Source: Paracoccus sp. Z118 (GTDB lineage: Bacteria; Pseudomonadota; Alphaproteobacteria; Rhodobacterales; Rhodobacteraceae). From it: DNA of 64,000 nt. The stretch spans positions 1-64,000 of the forward strand of contig NZ_JAHQZU010000012.1 in assembly GCF_019061185.1 (NCBI RefSeq). Reading direction: 5' to 3'. The notes beneath the pieces are model-generated. The model was given only the letters and a program-made list of their open reading frames with translations, was not told the origin of the DNA and searched no databases. The position numbers were made by a program, and so were the translations under genes. Shown in pieces: positions 54,003 to 63,210 of the stretch. Numbering within the stretch: the first letter of the stretch is position 1; the number at the start of each line of letters is the position of its first letter.

Positions 54003-55385
54003 TCAGGCCCGCTCGCCCCCCAGCAGCCCCTCGATCTGCGCGACCTGGGCGGCGACCAGATCGGCGTCGCCGCGGCTTTCGACGTTCAGGCGCACCACCG
54101 GCTCGGTGTTGGACCGGCGCAGGTTGAAGCGCCACTCCGGGTATTCAAGGCTGATCCCGTCCAGGTCGTCGCGGGCGATGGCGCCGCCCTCCAGCGCGGT
54201 CAGCACGCGGGCGATGGCGGCGTCGGGGTCGTCCAGCCGGAAGTTGATCTCGCCCGACGACGGAAAAGCCGTCATCCGGTCCGACACGAGGTCCGCCAGC
54301 GTGGTGCCGCGCAGCGACAGCAGTTCGACCACCTTCAGCCACGGGATCATGCCGCTGTCGGCGAAGGCGAAGTCGCGGAAATAATGATGCGCGGACATCT
54401 CGCCGCCATAGATCGCGCCGGATTGCCGCATCTTCTGCTTCATGAAAGCGTGGCCGGTGCGGCTTTGCACCGCTTCGCCGCCCGCCGTCGCGATCACGTC
54501 ACGGGTGTTCAGCACCACGCGCGGGTCGTGGACGATGCGCTCGCCGGGGTGGCGTTCCAGAAACGCCTGCGCCAGCAGCCCGACGACATATTCGCCGGGG
54601 ATGAAGCGGCTTGACGCATCGAAGAGGAAGCAGCGGTCGAAATCGCCATCCCAGGCGACGCCCAGATCGGCGCCGTGCCGGCGCACCGCATCCGCGGTCA
54701 TCGGCTGGTTCTCCGGCAGGATCGGGTTGGGAATGCCGTTCGGAAAGCTCGCGTCGGGGTTGTGGTTGATGCGGATGAACCGCAACGGTGCCCCCCGGCG
54801 TTCGAGTTCCGCCGCGATGGCGTCGAAGGCCGGGCCCGCCGTGCCGTTGCCCGCGTTGACCAGCACCGTCATCGGGGCCAGCGCGCCAGCGTCCACGAAA
54901 TCGCACACCGCGGCGGCGTAGGTGGCGCGGGCATGGGCGAAGTCCGTCACCTCGCCCTTCTGCGGGGGGGTGGGAAACGCGCCCGACCGCGCCAGTTCCG
55001 CCAGCGTTTCGAGTTCCGTCGCCGGGTCCAGAGGCGCGGCGTCCCGGCCGACCAGCTTCATGCCGTTATAGTCGATGGGATTGTGCGAGGCTGTGACCGT
55101 GATCCCGCCATCGGTGCCGAAATGGGCGGTGCTGAAATACATCTCCTCCGTCCCGGCGAGGCCGAGATCCAGCACGTCCGCGCCGCCCTCGGTCAGCCCC
55201 CGGATCAGTGCGGCGGCCAGCGCGGGCGAGCTTTCGCGCCCGTCGCGCCCGACCACGACGCGGCGTGTTTCAGGGCGGGCAGCGAAGGCGCGGCCGACGC
55301 GCCAGGCCACGTCCTCGTCAAGCTCGCTGCCGAGCTTGCCGCGCAGGTCGTAGGCCTTGAAGCAGGTGATCTCGCGGCGCGTCAT
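54003..55385 (-). CDS. Phosphomannomutase/phosphoglucomutase
   Basis: This 460-residue alpha-D-phosphohexomutase interconverts hexose 6- and 1-phosphates and so supplies GDP-mannose or UDP/dTDP-glucose precursors. It shows AYDLRGKLG near the N-terminus, the phosphoserine loop GGITVTASHNPIDYNGMKL, the metal-binding DGDFDRCFL and the sugar-binding GGEMSAHHYF. The C-terminal phosphate-binding loop is RRSNTEPVVRL. It is near the capsule genes, converging with kpsT, and upstream of rhamnose precursor use. ManB/AlgC-type symbols are not distinguishable. Confidence 0.92.
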   Translation of the reverse strand: MTRREITCFKAYDLRGKLGSELDEDVAWRVGRAFAARPETRRVVVGRDGRESSPALAAALIRGLTEGGADVLDLGLAGTEEMYFSTAHFGTDGGITVTASHNPIDYNGMKLVGRDAAPLDPATELETLAELARSGAFPTPPQKGEVTDFAHARATYAAAVCDFVDAGALAPMTVLVNAGNGTAGPAFDAIAAELERRGAPLRFIRINHNPDASFPNGIPNPILPENQPMTADAVRRHGADLGVAWDGDFDRCFLFDASSRFIPGEYVVGLLAQAFLERHPGERIVHDPRVVLNTRDVIATAGGEAVQSRTGHAFMKQKMRQSGAIYGGEMSAHHYFRDFAFADSGMIPWLKVVELLSLRGTTLADLVSDRMTAFPSSGEINFRLDDPDAAIARVLTALEGGAIARDDLDGISLEYPEWRFNLRRSNTEPVVRLNVESRGDADLVAAQVAQIEGLLGGERA

Positions 55386-55411
55386 GGCGGCTCCGGTCTG
55401 GGGCAGGGAGG

Positions 55412-56410
55412 TCAGAGGGGGGTGACGATGCGGGCGTCGAACAGGCGCTCGACGTCCTCGGGGCGGCAGAGTTCGGTGGCGGGGGTCATGATGGCGGCCG
55501 TGGCGGCCGAGGCGCCGAGCCCCACCGCATCGGCGGCGTCCCAACCGCGCGCCATTCCCAGCGTGAAACCGGCGACGAAGCTGTCGCCCGCGCCGACCTT
55601 GCTGACGATCGGCACCGGCAGCGACTCGGCATGCCAGCAGCCCTCGCGCGTTGCGATGACGTTGCCGTCAGCCGCGCGGGCGACGATGACCTGCTCGGCC
55701 ACGCCCGCCGAAACCATCCCGGCCGCGAACTGCGCGGTATCGCGCCGCGTCGGCAGGGCGCGGCCGGCGAGGCCCTCCGCTTCGGCGTCGTTCATCCGCA
55801 GCACCGACACGCAGGCGCGCGCGGCGGCGACAGCGGCCAGCGGCTCGCCCGATGTATCGACGAACAGCCGCGTCCGGCGCGGCTTCAACTGCTCGCAAAG
55901 CCGCAGCGGAAGGTCGGCGGGAACGCCCGGCGGGTGCGAGCCCGACAGCACGACGATCCCGTCTTCGGGCGCCGCGTCCACGATCGCGCGGCAGGCGGTG
56001 CGAACGTCGCTTTCGGCCCATGTCGGCCCCGGCAGGACAAAGCGATACATCTCGCCCGTGCTGCGGTCCTTGATGGACAGCGACTCGCGCGTATCGCCCG
56101 GCGCCTCGACCCGGATCACGGGCAGCGCCGCCTGATCCAGCAGCGTCTCCAGCCGCTGCCCGGTCGGCCCGCCAAGCGCAATCAGCGCCTGCGACGCGCC
56201 CTCCATCCGGGCCATCGCGCGGCTCACGTTGATGCCGCCACCGCCGGGATCGATCTGCGGCGCGTCGCAGCGCAGCTTGGCTTCGGGCACCACCCGCTCG
56301 ATCGAGGCCGCAAGATCCAGCGCCGGGTTCAGCGTCACCGTCAGCACCGGCGCCTGCGGCTGCGGCCCCAGCGCGCGAACGCCGGACGCTGGCGGCGTCA
56401 CTCCCACCAC
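55412..56410 (-). CDS. PfkB-family hexose kinase (1-phosphofructokinase type)
   Basis: This 332-residue ribokinase-fold kinase shows VTLNPALDLAASIERVVPEA (typical of FruK/LacC/PfkB), GGGGINVSRAMARM, and the C-terminal anion hole/catalytic Asp in SKVGAGDSFVAGFTLGMA. The substrate could be fructose 1- or 6-phosphate, or tagatose 6-phosphate. The start GTG (56408-56410) overlaps the upstream zincin gene (stop 56398), giving about 20 non-conserved residues before VLTVTLNPA; a later start is possible. It precedes the phosphohexomutase on the same strand. Confidence 0.88.
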   Translation of the reverse strand: MVGVTPPASGVRALGPQPQAPVLTVTLNPALDLAASIERVVPEAKLRCDAPQIDPGGGGINVSRAMARMEGASQALIALGGPTGQRLETLLDQAALPVIRVEAPGDTRESLSIKDRSTGEMYRFVLPGPTWAESDVRTACRAIVDAAPEDGIVVLSGSHPPGVPADLPLRLCEQLKPRRTRLFVDTSGEPLAAVAAARACVSVLRMNDAEAEGLAGRALPTRRDTAQFAAGMVSAGVAEQVIVARAADGNVIATREGCWHAESLPVPIVSKVGAGDSFVAGFTLGMARGWDAADAVGLGASAATAAIMTPATELCRPEDVERLFDARIVTPL

Positions 56411-56805
56411 CTGTCGATCCGCGCCACGTCCTCGTCGGACCAGCCGAAGTGGTGGGCCAGCTCATGCACGACCACATGGCCGACCAGTTCGCCCAGTGTG
56501 ACATTGCCGCGCTCGACCCATTCGTCCAGGATCGCGCGGCGGAACAGCCAGACCGTGTCGGGGAAATGCTGCGGCGAACTGGGGGTTTTTTCCGTCAGCG
56601 GGATGCCGTCATAAAGCCCCGTCAGCTCCAGCGGATCGTCGATCTGCAACTCGTCCAGAACGTCGTCGTCGGCCAGTTCCTCGACCTTCAGCACGACGCC
56701 CTGCGCGTGGGGCGCGAACTCGGCGGGCAGGGTGTCGAAGACCTGCCGGGCCATCGCGTCGATCTCGTCGATCGAGGGCGCCATCCTGTCCGTCCAGTCG
56801 TTCAT
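56398..56805 (-). CDS. Minimal zinc metallopeptidase-like protein (zincin, DUF1025/PF06262-type)
   Basis: This 135-residue acidic soluble protein has the zinc-binding motif VVVHELAHHFGWSDEDVARID (HExxH, about residues 113-117, with a downstream acidic ligand region). The upstream LTGLYDGIPLTEK and TVWLFRRAILDEW match the minimal-zincin family of short bacterial proteins. Its substrate and even proteolytic activity are not established. Its stop overlaps the start of the PfkB kinase. It is divergent from gltX. Confidence 0.87.
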   Translation of the reverse strand: MNDWTDRMAPSIDEIDAMARQVFDTLPAEFAPHAQGVVLKVEELADDDVLDELQIDDPLELTGLYDGIPLTEKTPSSPQHFPDTVWLFRRAILDEWVERGNVTLGELVGHVVVHELAHHFGWSDEDVARIDRWWE

Positions 56806-56896
56806 CGGCTGTCCCTCTTGGTCGCAAGCCTTTGGCCTCTCATATGGACAAGATCGGGACCATGTGAAAGACCAAGCGCAGATTTCGAGGACTCCC

Positions 56897-58231
56897 ATGA
56901 CCACGATCACCCGCTTCGCGCCCTCGCCCACGGGGCATATCCATGTCGGCAACCTGCGCACGGCGCTGATGAACTGGCTGATCGCGCGCAAGGCGGGCGG
57001 CACCTTCATCCTGCGGCTGGACGACACCGACCGCGAGCGGTCGAAGCAGGAATATGCCGACGGGATCAAGCGCGATCTCGAATGGCTGGGCCTCACCTGG
57101 GACCGGGTGGAGCGGCAGTCCGACCGGCTGGACCGCTATGCCGCCGCCGCCGAGGCGCTGCGCGAGAAGGGGCGGCTCTACGAGGTGTTCGAGACCCCGA
57201 CCGAGCTGGACCTCAAGCGCAAGAAGCAGCTGAACATGGGCAGGCCCCCGGTCTATGACCGCGCCGGGCTGAACCTGTCGGTAGAGGACAAGGCCAGGCT
57301 GCGGGCCGAGGGGCGCGAGGGCTACTGGCGTTTCAAGCTGGACCAGGCGCGGATCGAGTGGACCGACGGCATCATCGGCGACGTGTCGATCGACGCGGCC
57401 TCGGTCAGCGACCCGGTGCTGATCCGCCATGACGGGCAGGTGCTCTATACTTTCGCCTCATCCGTGGATGACGTGGACATGGGCGTGACCGACATCGTCC
57501 GGGGCGCCGACCACGTGACCAATACGGCCACGCAGATCCAGATCATGGGCGCGATGGGCGGCACCCCCCCGCGCTTCGCCCATCACAGCCTGCTGACCGG
57601 CGCGCAGGGCGAGGAGCTGTCCAAGCGCCTTGGCACCCTGTCGCTCAAGGATCTGCGCGAGAACGGCGTCGCCCCCGAGGCGCTGCTGTCCCTGATGGCG
57701 CGGCTCGGCTCCAGCCAGCCGGTCGAGCTGAAGATGAGCCTCGACGCGCTGGCCGACGGGTTCGAGGTGTCGCAGTTCGGCACCTCGCCGACCAAGTTCG
57801 ACGCGGATGACCTGTGGCCGCTGACGCGCGAGCGCAACCAGCACCTGCCGTTCGAGGCGGTGCGCGCCCGCATTGCCGGCATGGGTGTGCCCGACGATCT
57901 GGCCGAACGCTTCTGGCGCGTGGCCAGCCAGAACATCACCAGGCTGGACGATCTGGCCGACTGGTGGGTGATCTTCTCCGAAGGCGCCGAGCCGGTCATC
58001 GCCCCTGAGGATGCCGAGTTCGTGGCGCAGGCCCTGACCCTGCTGCCGCCGCCGCCCTACAACGACCGCAGCTGGGCCGACTGGACGACTGCCGTGAAGG
58101 AGGCAACCGGCCGCAAGGGCAAGGGCCTGTTCATGCCGCTGCGCAAGGCGCTGACCGGGCAGGATGCCGGCCCCGACATGGGCGAGCTGATGCCGCTGCT
58201 GCAGGTGGTCCGGGCCAGGGACCGCGCCTGA
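56897..58231 (+). CDS. gltX: Glutamyl-tRNA synthetase
   Basis: This 444-residue class I synthetase has the HIGH motif in FAPSPTGHIHVGNLRTALMN (about residues 7-26), the ARK...GGTFILRLDDTDRERS region, and SKRLG at the KMSKS position within GAQGEELSKRLGTLS. The C-terminal anticodon-binding domain is all-helical. Alphaproteobacteria commonly carry two GltX enzymes, one charging tRNA-Gln for transamidation, and sequence alone does not tell which this is. The start ATG immediately precedes the conserved TRFAPSPTG. Confidence 0.95.
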   Translation: MTTITRFAPSPTGHIHVGNLRTALMNWLIARKAGGTFILRLDDTDRERSKQEYADGIKRDLEWLGLTWDRVERQSDRLDRYAAAAEALREKGRLYEVFETPTELDLKRKKQLNMGRPPVYDRAGLNLSVEDKARLRAEGREGYWRFKLDQARIEWTDGIIGDVSIDAASVSDPVLIRHDGQVLYTFASSVDDVDMGVTDIVRGADHVTNTATQIQIMGAMGGTPPRFAHHSLLTGAQGEELSKRLGTLSLKDLRENGVAPEALLSLMARLGSSQPVELKMSLDALADGFEVSQFGTSPTKFDADDLWPLTRERNQHLPFEAVRARIAGMGVPDDLAERFWRVASQNITRLDDLADWWVIFSEGAEPVIAPEDAEFVAQALTLLPPPPYNDRSWADWTTAVKEATGRKGKGLFMPLRKALTGQDAGPDMGELMPLLQVVRARDRA

Positions 58232-58319
58232 CTCCGGCCGGGGGCGAGGCATACCGCAATCGCCCTCAACTCCGATCCGCCCTCCGCGTCTCGCCCCACG
58301 CCCCCATTCTTCTTCGCCC

Positions 58320-58350
58320 AAATATCCCGGGGTGCGGGGCAGAGCCCCGC
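58320..58350 (-). terminator. Hairpin plus GGGATATTT after the HPP gene (repeat family copy 8)
   Basis: On the minus strand, about 55 bp after the HPP-CBS stop, comes the stem GCGGGG/CCCCGC with loop CTCTG (58334-58350), then ACCCCGGGATATTTGGGCGAAG (box 58320-58328). The outer flank matches copy 5. Orientation fits a terminator for the minus-strand gene. Confidence 0.6.
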
Positions 58351-58404
58351 GTCTTCCCATCGTTCACTCCAAGCAGGCAGCCCCGGACTGCGGCGAGCCC
58401 CGGT

Positions 58405-59538
58405 TCAGGCCTTCGCTTCCGGCGATGAGCGTCCTTCGTCGAGCCTTGCCCTCGGCCGGTCCTCGACGTCGCTCACCTCCCAGTCCTCGTCGTGGTGCAG
58501 CAGCAGCGTGATCACATTGGTGCGGGTGATGACGCCGACCATCCGCGGCCCCTCCATCACCCCCACGATCTGCGGCCCGTCGTCGGCCAGCGCGTGGAGC
58601 AGCGCGCCGACCGGCAGGTCGGCCGGCACCTTGGCGATATCGGCGCGCATCAGCTGCGCCGCGGTCTGATGGCGGCGGCCCGGATCGGCGCTGGTCAGCG
58701 CCGCAATGATCTCGCCCGGCTGGATCACGCCCAGGGGCCGCCCGTCGCTGTCCACCACCGGCAGCGACTTGATCGCGTTGCCCCGGAACCGGGCGACCAG
58801 CTGCGGCAGCCGCTCGCCCGGCCGGGCGGCGATGGGGGGCGATGACATGACGTCCCCGCAGGTCAGCGCCCGAAAGCGATGCCGCGCCGCCTCGTCCGTC
58901 GCCGCGGCCACCAGCCGGGCAAGGTCGGCCGCGCCGAGGTTCGCCCCCTGCCGGAAACGCACCAGCAGCGCCTGAAGCTGCCCCGGCTTCAGCCCGAGCC
59001 GCTGCACCGCGCCCACCTCGGAGGTATCGCGCAGCGGATAATGCCGCCCGGTCAGCCGCGCCCAGAGCATGCCCGCCGCGATCACCGCCGCCAGCAGCAC
59101 CAGCATCGGCGCCAGCAGGTCCCAGGGGTCGTGCTCGACCCCCTCGATCGCGCTGAGCAGGGCGACCGCGCCGCCCGGCGGATGCAGCGCCCGCGCGCCG
59201 ACCATCAGCAGCACGGCAAGCGCGACCGCCAGCGCCCCCGCCCAGGGCAGTGGCACGGCCAATAACGCGAGATGCCCGGCGAAGACCGAAACGGCCGAGC
59301 CGACGATGACCGACCAGGGCTGCGCCAGCGGACTGTTCGGCGTCACGAAGATCAGCAGCGCGCTGGCCCCCAGCGGCGCGATGAGTTCCGGCGCGAACCC
59401 GCTCAGCGTGCCGGCCGTCACCGCGAACAGCACCCCTGCGGCCAACCCCGCGGTCGAGCGCAGCACGTCCCGCCGCTCCGGCCACGGCATGGCCGGCCCG
59501 AGACCGTGCAGGATGCGAGAGGCGCGAGACGGTTCCAT
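58405..59538 (-). CDS. HPP-family membrane protein with paired CBS domains
   Basis: The 377-residue protein has an N-terminal HPP domain (about 20-170) with four hydrophobic segments and the signature ARALHPPGGAVALLSAI. The C-terminal cytoplasmic half (about 225-355) has two CBS motifs, TCGDVMSSPPIAARPGERLP and LMRADIAKVPADLPVGALLH, followed by VVGVITRTNVITLLL. HPP proteins have been linked to nitrite transport in plastids; the bacterial role is unclear. CBS domains suggest control by adenosine nucleotides. ATG 59536-59538 was chosen because HPP homology begins soon after. Confidence 0.88.
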   Translation of the reverse strand: MEPSRASRILHGLGPAMPWPERRDVLRSTAGLAAGVLFAVTAGTLSGFAPELIAPLGASALLIFVTPNSPLAQPWSVIVGSAVSVFAGHLALLAVPLPWAGALAVALAVLLMVGARALHPPGGAVALLSAIEGVEHDPWDLLAPMLVLLAAVIAAGMLWARLTGRHYPLRDTSEVGAVQRLGLKPGQLQALLVRFRQGANLGAADLARLVAAATDEAARHRFRALTCGDVMSSPPIAARPGERLPQLVARFRGNAIKSLPVVDSDGRPLGVIQPGEIIAALTSADPGRRHQTAAQLMRADIAKVPADLPVGALLHALADDGPQIVGVMEGPRMVGVITRTNVITLLLHHDEDWEVSDVEDRPRARLDEGRSSPEAKA

Positions 59539-59643
59539 CGCGGCTTCCTGCCCTGTCCGCCACCGGATTGAAAGCCCGGCCGCGGCCACCCGCCCTTTTC
59601 CGCTTGACGCCCCCACGCCCGCGCCTTACATCGCGCGAACCGT

Positions 59644-59720
59644 GGCGGAGTAGCTCAGTTGGTTAGAGCAGCGGAATCATAATCCGCGTGTCGGGGGTTC
59701 AAGTCCCTCCTCCGCTACCA
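59644..59720 (+). tRNA. tRNA-Met (anticodon CAT, elongator type)
   Basis: A 77-nt cloverleaf with acceptor GGCGGAG/CTCCGCT, D-loop GCTCAGTTGGTTAGAGC, anticodon stem-loop CGGAATCATAATCCG (anticodon CAT), T-loop TTCAAGT and encoded CCA. The G1-U72 closing pair and the absence of the three G-C pairs of initiator anticodon stems favour elongator Met. A tRNA-Ile2 (CAT, modified) reading cannot be fully excluded from sequence alone. Confidence 0.93.
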
Positions 59721-59781
59721 TTTCTATCCCCCATGACCCAAGCGACCAGCGGTGTGATTGTGCCGGTGATCTCGCGCGGAT

Positions 59782-60120
59782 GTGAGCGGGCGGAACTCGG
59801 GCCAGATACGTCGCGCGCTCAAAGCCTATGATTGCATAGAGGCAGAAATGCACCTGCCCTTGGTCGCCGAGTATGCGACAGGGCAGCCGCTCGAACTCGA
59901 GGTGCGGGAAAACACGAGTCCTTACCACTTCCATCCGGCGGTATTGCGGACAGCCGAATTTCGCGGGTTCATCTCACGCGAGAACGCAGGGGATATCGCC
60001 CTCTATAACGCCGTGCGTGCTCAGGAGCCCGATCAAGATGAGCCGCCCTCGCGCCGCCGGTCGCTCGTCAGCCGCATCCACTCCGCAATCGCGAAGCGGT
60101 CCGTCATTCCGGCCACGTAA
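59782..60120 (+). pseudogene. Remnant of a sulfotransferase-family gene (3' fragment)
   Basis: Directly downstream of tRNA-Met, one frame reads LKAYDCIEAEMHLPLVAEYA, then VRENTSPYHF and ENAGDIALYNAVRAQEPD. This order (Y-D/F-x-I helix, N-x-S-P motif, final NAxDIxLY helix) is that of the C-terminal third of bacterial sulfotransferase-2-type proteins. The reading frame has stops just upstream (59734-59767), no plausible full-length start, and runs into the 3' end of dgt on the other strand. It looks like a truncated, probably transferred fragment. The family match is by memory. Confidence 0.5.
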
Positions 60121-61253
60121 TCCAGCACCAGCCGCGCGCGGGCCGTCTCGGTGGGTGCCGCGCGCGCCTCGGCCTGCCAGTCGGGCGGAAGAAGGTCGGG
60201 GTCGTTCATCAGCAGCGGGAACAATTCCTGCAGCATTTCGGTGACGCGGGCGCGCTCCTCCATGACCGAGGGGGCGCGGTACATGCGGGTGAACAGGAAG
60301 GACTTGATCGCCCGCAGGTTCTGGAACAGCGGCTTGGAGAAGCGGATGATCGGGCCGTCGAGGCTGCGGATGTCCTCGACACTGGTCGGTTGCAGCGCGG
60401 TCAGGCGGTTCTGGGCCACGGCGATCACATCCTCGACCATGACGCCGAAGACGCGGCGCAGCGCCTCGTGGCGGCGGCGCATCGGGGCGAGGCCGGGGTG
60501 AAGGCGGTCCACCTCGGCGAAGGCGGGGCCGATCAGGGGCAACTCGGCAAGATCGTTTTCGGTGAAAAGCCCGGCGCGCAGGCCGTCATGCAGGTCGTGG
60601 TGGTTATAGGCCACGTCGTCCGCGACGGCGGCGACCTGCGCCTCGGCGCTGGCATGGGTGTCGAGGGCGAGATCCCAACCGGCATTCACCTCGGCCAGCG
60701 CATAGGGCAGGGGGGGCGACACCGGGCCCCCCGTCGCGCTTGTCCCGACAACCGGACCGTTATGCTTGGCGATGCCCTCCAGCGTCTCCCAGGTCAGGTT
60801 CAGCCCGTCGAAGCCGGCATAGTGCCGCTCCAGCCGGGTGACGATCCGCAGCGCCTGCGCGTTGTGGTCGAACCCGCCCCAGGGGGCCATCAGCGCGGCC
60901 AGCGCGTCCTCTCCGGTATGGCCGAAGGGCGGGTGGCCGAGATCGTGGGCCAGCGCCACCGCCTCGGCCAGATCGGTGTTGAGGTTCAGCGCCCCGGCGA
61001 TGGTGCGGGCAACCTGCGCGACCTCGATCGTGTGGGTCAGGCGGGTGCGGTAATAGTCGCCCCGGTAATCCTCGCCGTCCTGCTCGACGAAGACCTGGGT
61101 CTTGTGCTTGAGCCGGCGGAAGGCGCTGGAATGGATGATCCGGTCGCGGTCGCGCTGCCACGGGCTGCGGAAGGTGGACAGCTCCTCGGCATGCAGCCGC
61201 CCCCGGCTTTCGGCGGGCTGGCAGGCATAGGGGGCGGTCCGGGCGGGGTCCAT
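60033..61253 (-). CDS. dgt: Deoxyguanosinetriphosphate triphosphohydrolase-like protein
   Basis: This 406-residue HD-domain dNTPase has SAFRRLKHKTQVFVEQDGEDY (about residues 43-63), RTRLTHTIEVAQVARTIAGAL, the HD motif VALAHDLGHPPFGHTGEDAL and ADDVAYNHHDLHDG. The family hydrolyses dNTPs to nucleoside plus triphosphate and controls nucleotide pools. Its 3' end overlaps the sulfotransferase remnant. It is divergent from erpA. Confidence 0.93.
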   Translation of the reverse strand: MDPARTAPYACQPAESRGRLHAEELSTFRSPWQRDRDRIIHSSAFRRLKHKTQVFVEQDGEDYRGDYYRTRLTHTIEVAQVARTIAGALNLNTDLAEAVALAHDLGHPPFGHTGEDALAALMAPWGGFDHNAQALRIVTRLERHYAGFDGLNLTWETLEGIAKHNGPVVGTSATGGPVSPPLPYALAEVNAGWDLALDTHASAEAQVAAVADDVAYNHHDLHDGLRAGLFTENDLAELPLIGPAFAEVDRLHPGLAPMRRRHEALRRVFGVMVEDVIAVAQNRLTALQPTSVEDIRSLDGPIIRFSKPLFQNLRAIKSFLFTRMYRAPSVMEERARVTEMLQELFPLLMNDPDLLPPDWQAEARAAPTETARARLVLDYVAGMTDRFAIAEWMRLTSDRRREGGSS

Positions 61254-61328
61254 GCAGCGGGGGGTTCCTTGCGGGCTGTGCCCGGCCAGACTATATTCCG
61301 GGTTACGCCAACGTAACGGGAACGCCCC

Positions 61329-61652
61329 ATGAACCTGCCCCCCAAGGTCACGTCCCGCGCCTTCGCGCGGCTGGCCGAGATCACCGCCGGATCACCGGGA
61401 CAGGCCCTGCGCGTCGCCGTGGATGGCGGGGGATGCTCGGGGTTCCAGTATGACATCCGCATGGACACGCCCGCCGCCGACGATCTGGTGATCGAGGAGC
61501 AGGGCGCGAAGGTCCTGATCGACCCGATCTCGTTGCCGTTCCTCAGCGGCGCGACGATCGACTGGTCGGAAGAGCTGATCGGCGCGCGCTTCGTCATCGA
61601 CAACCCCAACGCCAGCTCGTCCTGCGGCTGCGGCACCTCGTTCTCGATCTGA
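61329..61652 (+). CDS. erpA: Iron-sulfur cluster insertion protein (A-type carrier)
   Basis: This 107-residue A-type carrier protein delivers Fe-S clusters to apoproteins. The conserved cysteines lie in GGGCSGFQYD and the C-terminal SSCGCGTSFSI; the DPISLPFLSGATIDW segment is typical. ErpA and IscA cannot be separated with certainty by sequence, but the absence of neighbouring isc/suf genes and a dgt-linked location, which I recall for ErpA in this order, favour ErpA. The CNNM/CorC gene starts 4 bp after its stop. Confidence 0.9.
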   Translation: MNLPPKVTSRAFARLAEITAGSPGQALRVAVDGGGCSGFQYDIRMDTPAADDLVIEEQGAKVLIDPISLPFLSGATIDWSEELIGARFVIDNPNASSSCGCGTSFSI

Positions 61653-61655
61653 CGC

Positions 61656-62930
61656 ATGATCCTTGAAATTCTGTTCATTCTCGTCCTGACCGGCGTCAAC
61701 GGTTTGCTGGCGATGTCGGAGCTTGCCGTCGTCTCGTCGCGCCCCGCGCGGCTGCAGAGCATGGCCGAAAAAGGCGACCGGGGGGCGCAGGTGGCGCTGG
61801 ACCTGCTGGCCCATCCGGGCAAGTTCCTGTCCGCCGTGCAGGTCGGGATCACGCTGGTGGGGGTGCTGACCGGCGCCGTGTCCGGCGCGACGCTGGGCGT
61901 GCGGGCGGCGGCGGGGCTGGTGACGCTGGGGGTGCCCTATGCAGTGGCGCAGACGCTGGGCGTGTTTCTCGTCGTGGCGGCCATCACCGCGCTGTCGGTC
62001 ATCATGGGCGAGCTTGTGCCGAAGCAGATCGCCATGTCGGACCCAGAACGCATCGCGACCCGGATCGCGCCGGGTATGCGGCGGCTGGCGCGGATCGCCT
62101 CGCCGCTGGTGTGGTTCCTCGACACGATGGGGCGGCTGGTGCTGCGGCTTCTCCGCGTCCGTGACAGCTCGGACCGCTCGATCACCGACGAGGAAGTCCG
62201 CATGACCATCGCCGAAGCGACGCAGGCGGGTGTGCTGATGGAGGGCGAGCGCGGCATGATCGCCGGGGTCATGCGGGTCGCCGACCGCAGCGCCCGCGCG
62301 ATGATGACGCCGCGCCGCGACGTCGAGATGATCGACGTGAACGATCCGCCCGAGACCGTGCTGGAAAAGGCCCGCGCGGCGCGCTTCTCGCGGCTGCCCG
62401 TCACCGACGGCAGCGCCGACGAGATCCTGGGCGTCGTGGCCTTGCGCGACCTGATCGGGGTGGAAAAGCCCGATCTGCGCCCCCTGATCCGCGAGGCGCC
62501 CACGGTGCTGGACGCCGCCGACGCGCTGTCGGTGGTCGAGGTGCTGCGCGCGACCCCGTCCCGGATGGTGCTGGTCTATGACGAATACGGTCATTTCCAG
62601 GGGATCATCACCGCGATGGACCTTCTGGAGGCGATTACCGGCGACTTCGTGGACCCGGACGGCGACGAGCCCGACATCGTTCAGCGCGCCGATGGCTCAT
62701 GGCTGGTCGCGGGCAGCGAGAGCGCCGACGAGTTCGGCAACGAAACCGGCTTCCCGGTACCCGAGGGCGACTTCGCCACCGTGGCAGGCATGGTGCTGGC
62801 GATCATCAACCGCATCCCGCGGACCGGCGACACCTTCACCCATGACGGCTGGACGGTGGAGATCGCGGACATGGACGCCATGCGGATCGACCGGCTGATC
62901 GTGACCGCGCCGGTGGCGTTGCCGGCGTAA
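61656..62930 (+). CDS. CNNM/CorC (HlyC/TlyC) family transporter-like protein
   Basis: The 424-residue protein has an N-terminal DUF21/CNNM membrane domain (about 1-180) with four hydrophobic segments and LTGVNGLLAMSELAVVSSRP, a CBS pair (about 205-325, with RSARAMMTPRRDVEMIDVND and RMVLVYDEYGHFQGIITAMD) and a C-terminal CorC_HlyC domain (about 345-420). The family is implicated in Mg2+/Co2+ efflux or resistance; the hemolysin name is historical. It starts 4 bp after erpA. Confidence 0.9.
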   Translation: MILEILFILVLTGVNGLLAMSELAVVSSRPARLQSMAEKGDRGAQVALDLLAHPGKFLSAVQVGITLVGVLTGAVSGATLGVRAAAGLVTLGVPYAVAQTLGVFLVVAAITALSVIMGELVPKQIAMSDPERIATRIAPGMRRLARIASPLVWFLDTMGRLVLRLLRVRDSSDRSITDEEVRMTIAEATQAGVLMEGERGMIAGVMRVADRSARAMMTPRRDVEMIDVNDPPETVLEKARAARFSRLPVTDGSADEILGVVALRDLIGVEKPDLRPLIREAPTVLDAADALSVVEVLRATPSRMVLVYDEYGHFQGIITAMDLLEAITGDFVDPDGDEPDIVQRADGSWLVAGSESADEFGNETGFPVPEGDFATVAGMVLAIINRIPRTGDTFTHDGWTVEIADMDAMRIDRLIVTAPVALPA

Positions 62931-62954
62931 GACAGCTTGGGCGCCGGGCGCGCG

Positions 62955-62997
<43 letters not shown>

Positions 62998-63210
62998 GCG
63001 CGGGGGCCTTCGGTCCCGCTGCACGCAGCGGCCGAGCCAATTGGCTCCTCGCCTCGCCAGCCTTCGACACGGCAAAGGCAGACTCACGTCGGACTCTGTG
63101 CGGTTCCCCAAGCGAGCGGGATGGTCTCTGATGCCTCGCCCGCGGACCATGACAGCGCGAGCGCACAAGCACCCTTCCCGCAGAACCGCGCCCCTCATTC
63201 GGGCGGCCCC

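Noticed and set aside
59677..59934. Minus-strand frame containing a translated tRNA-Met complement
   Set aside because: Its C-terminal residues are simply the tRNA antisense, a common spurious call.
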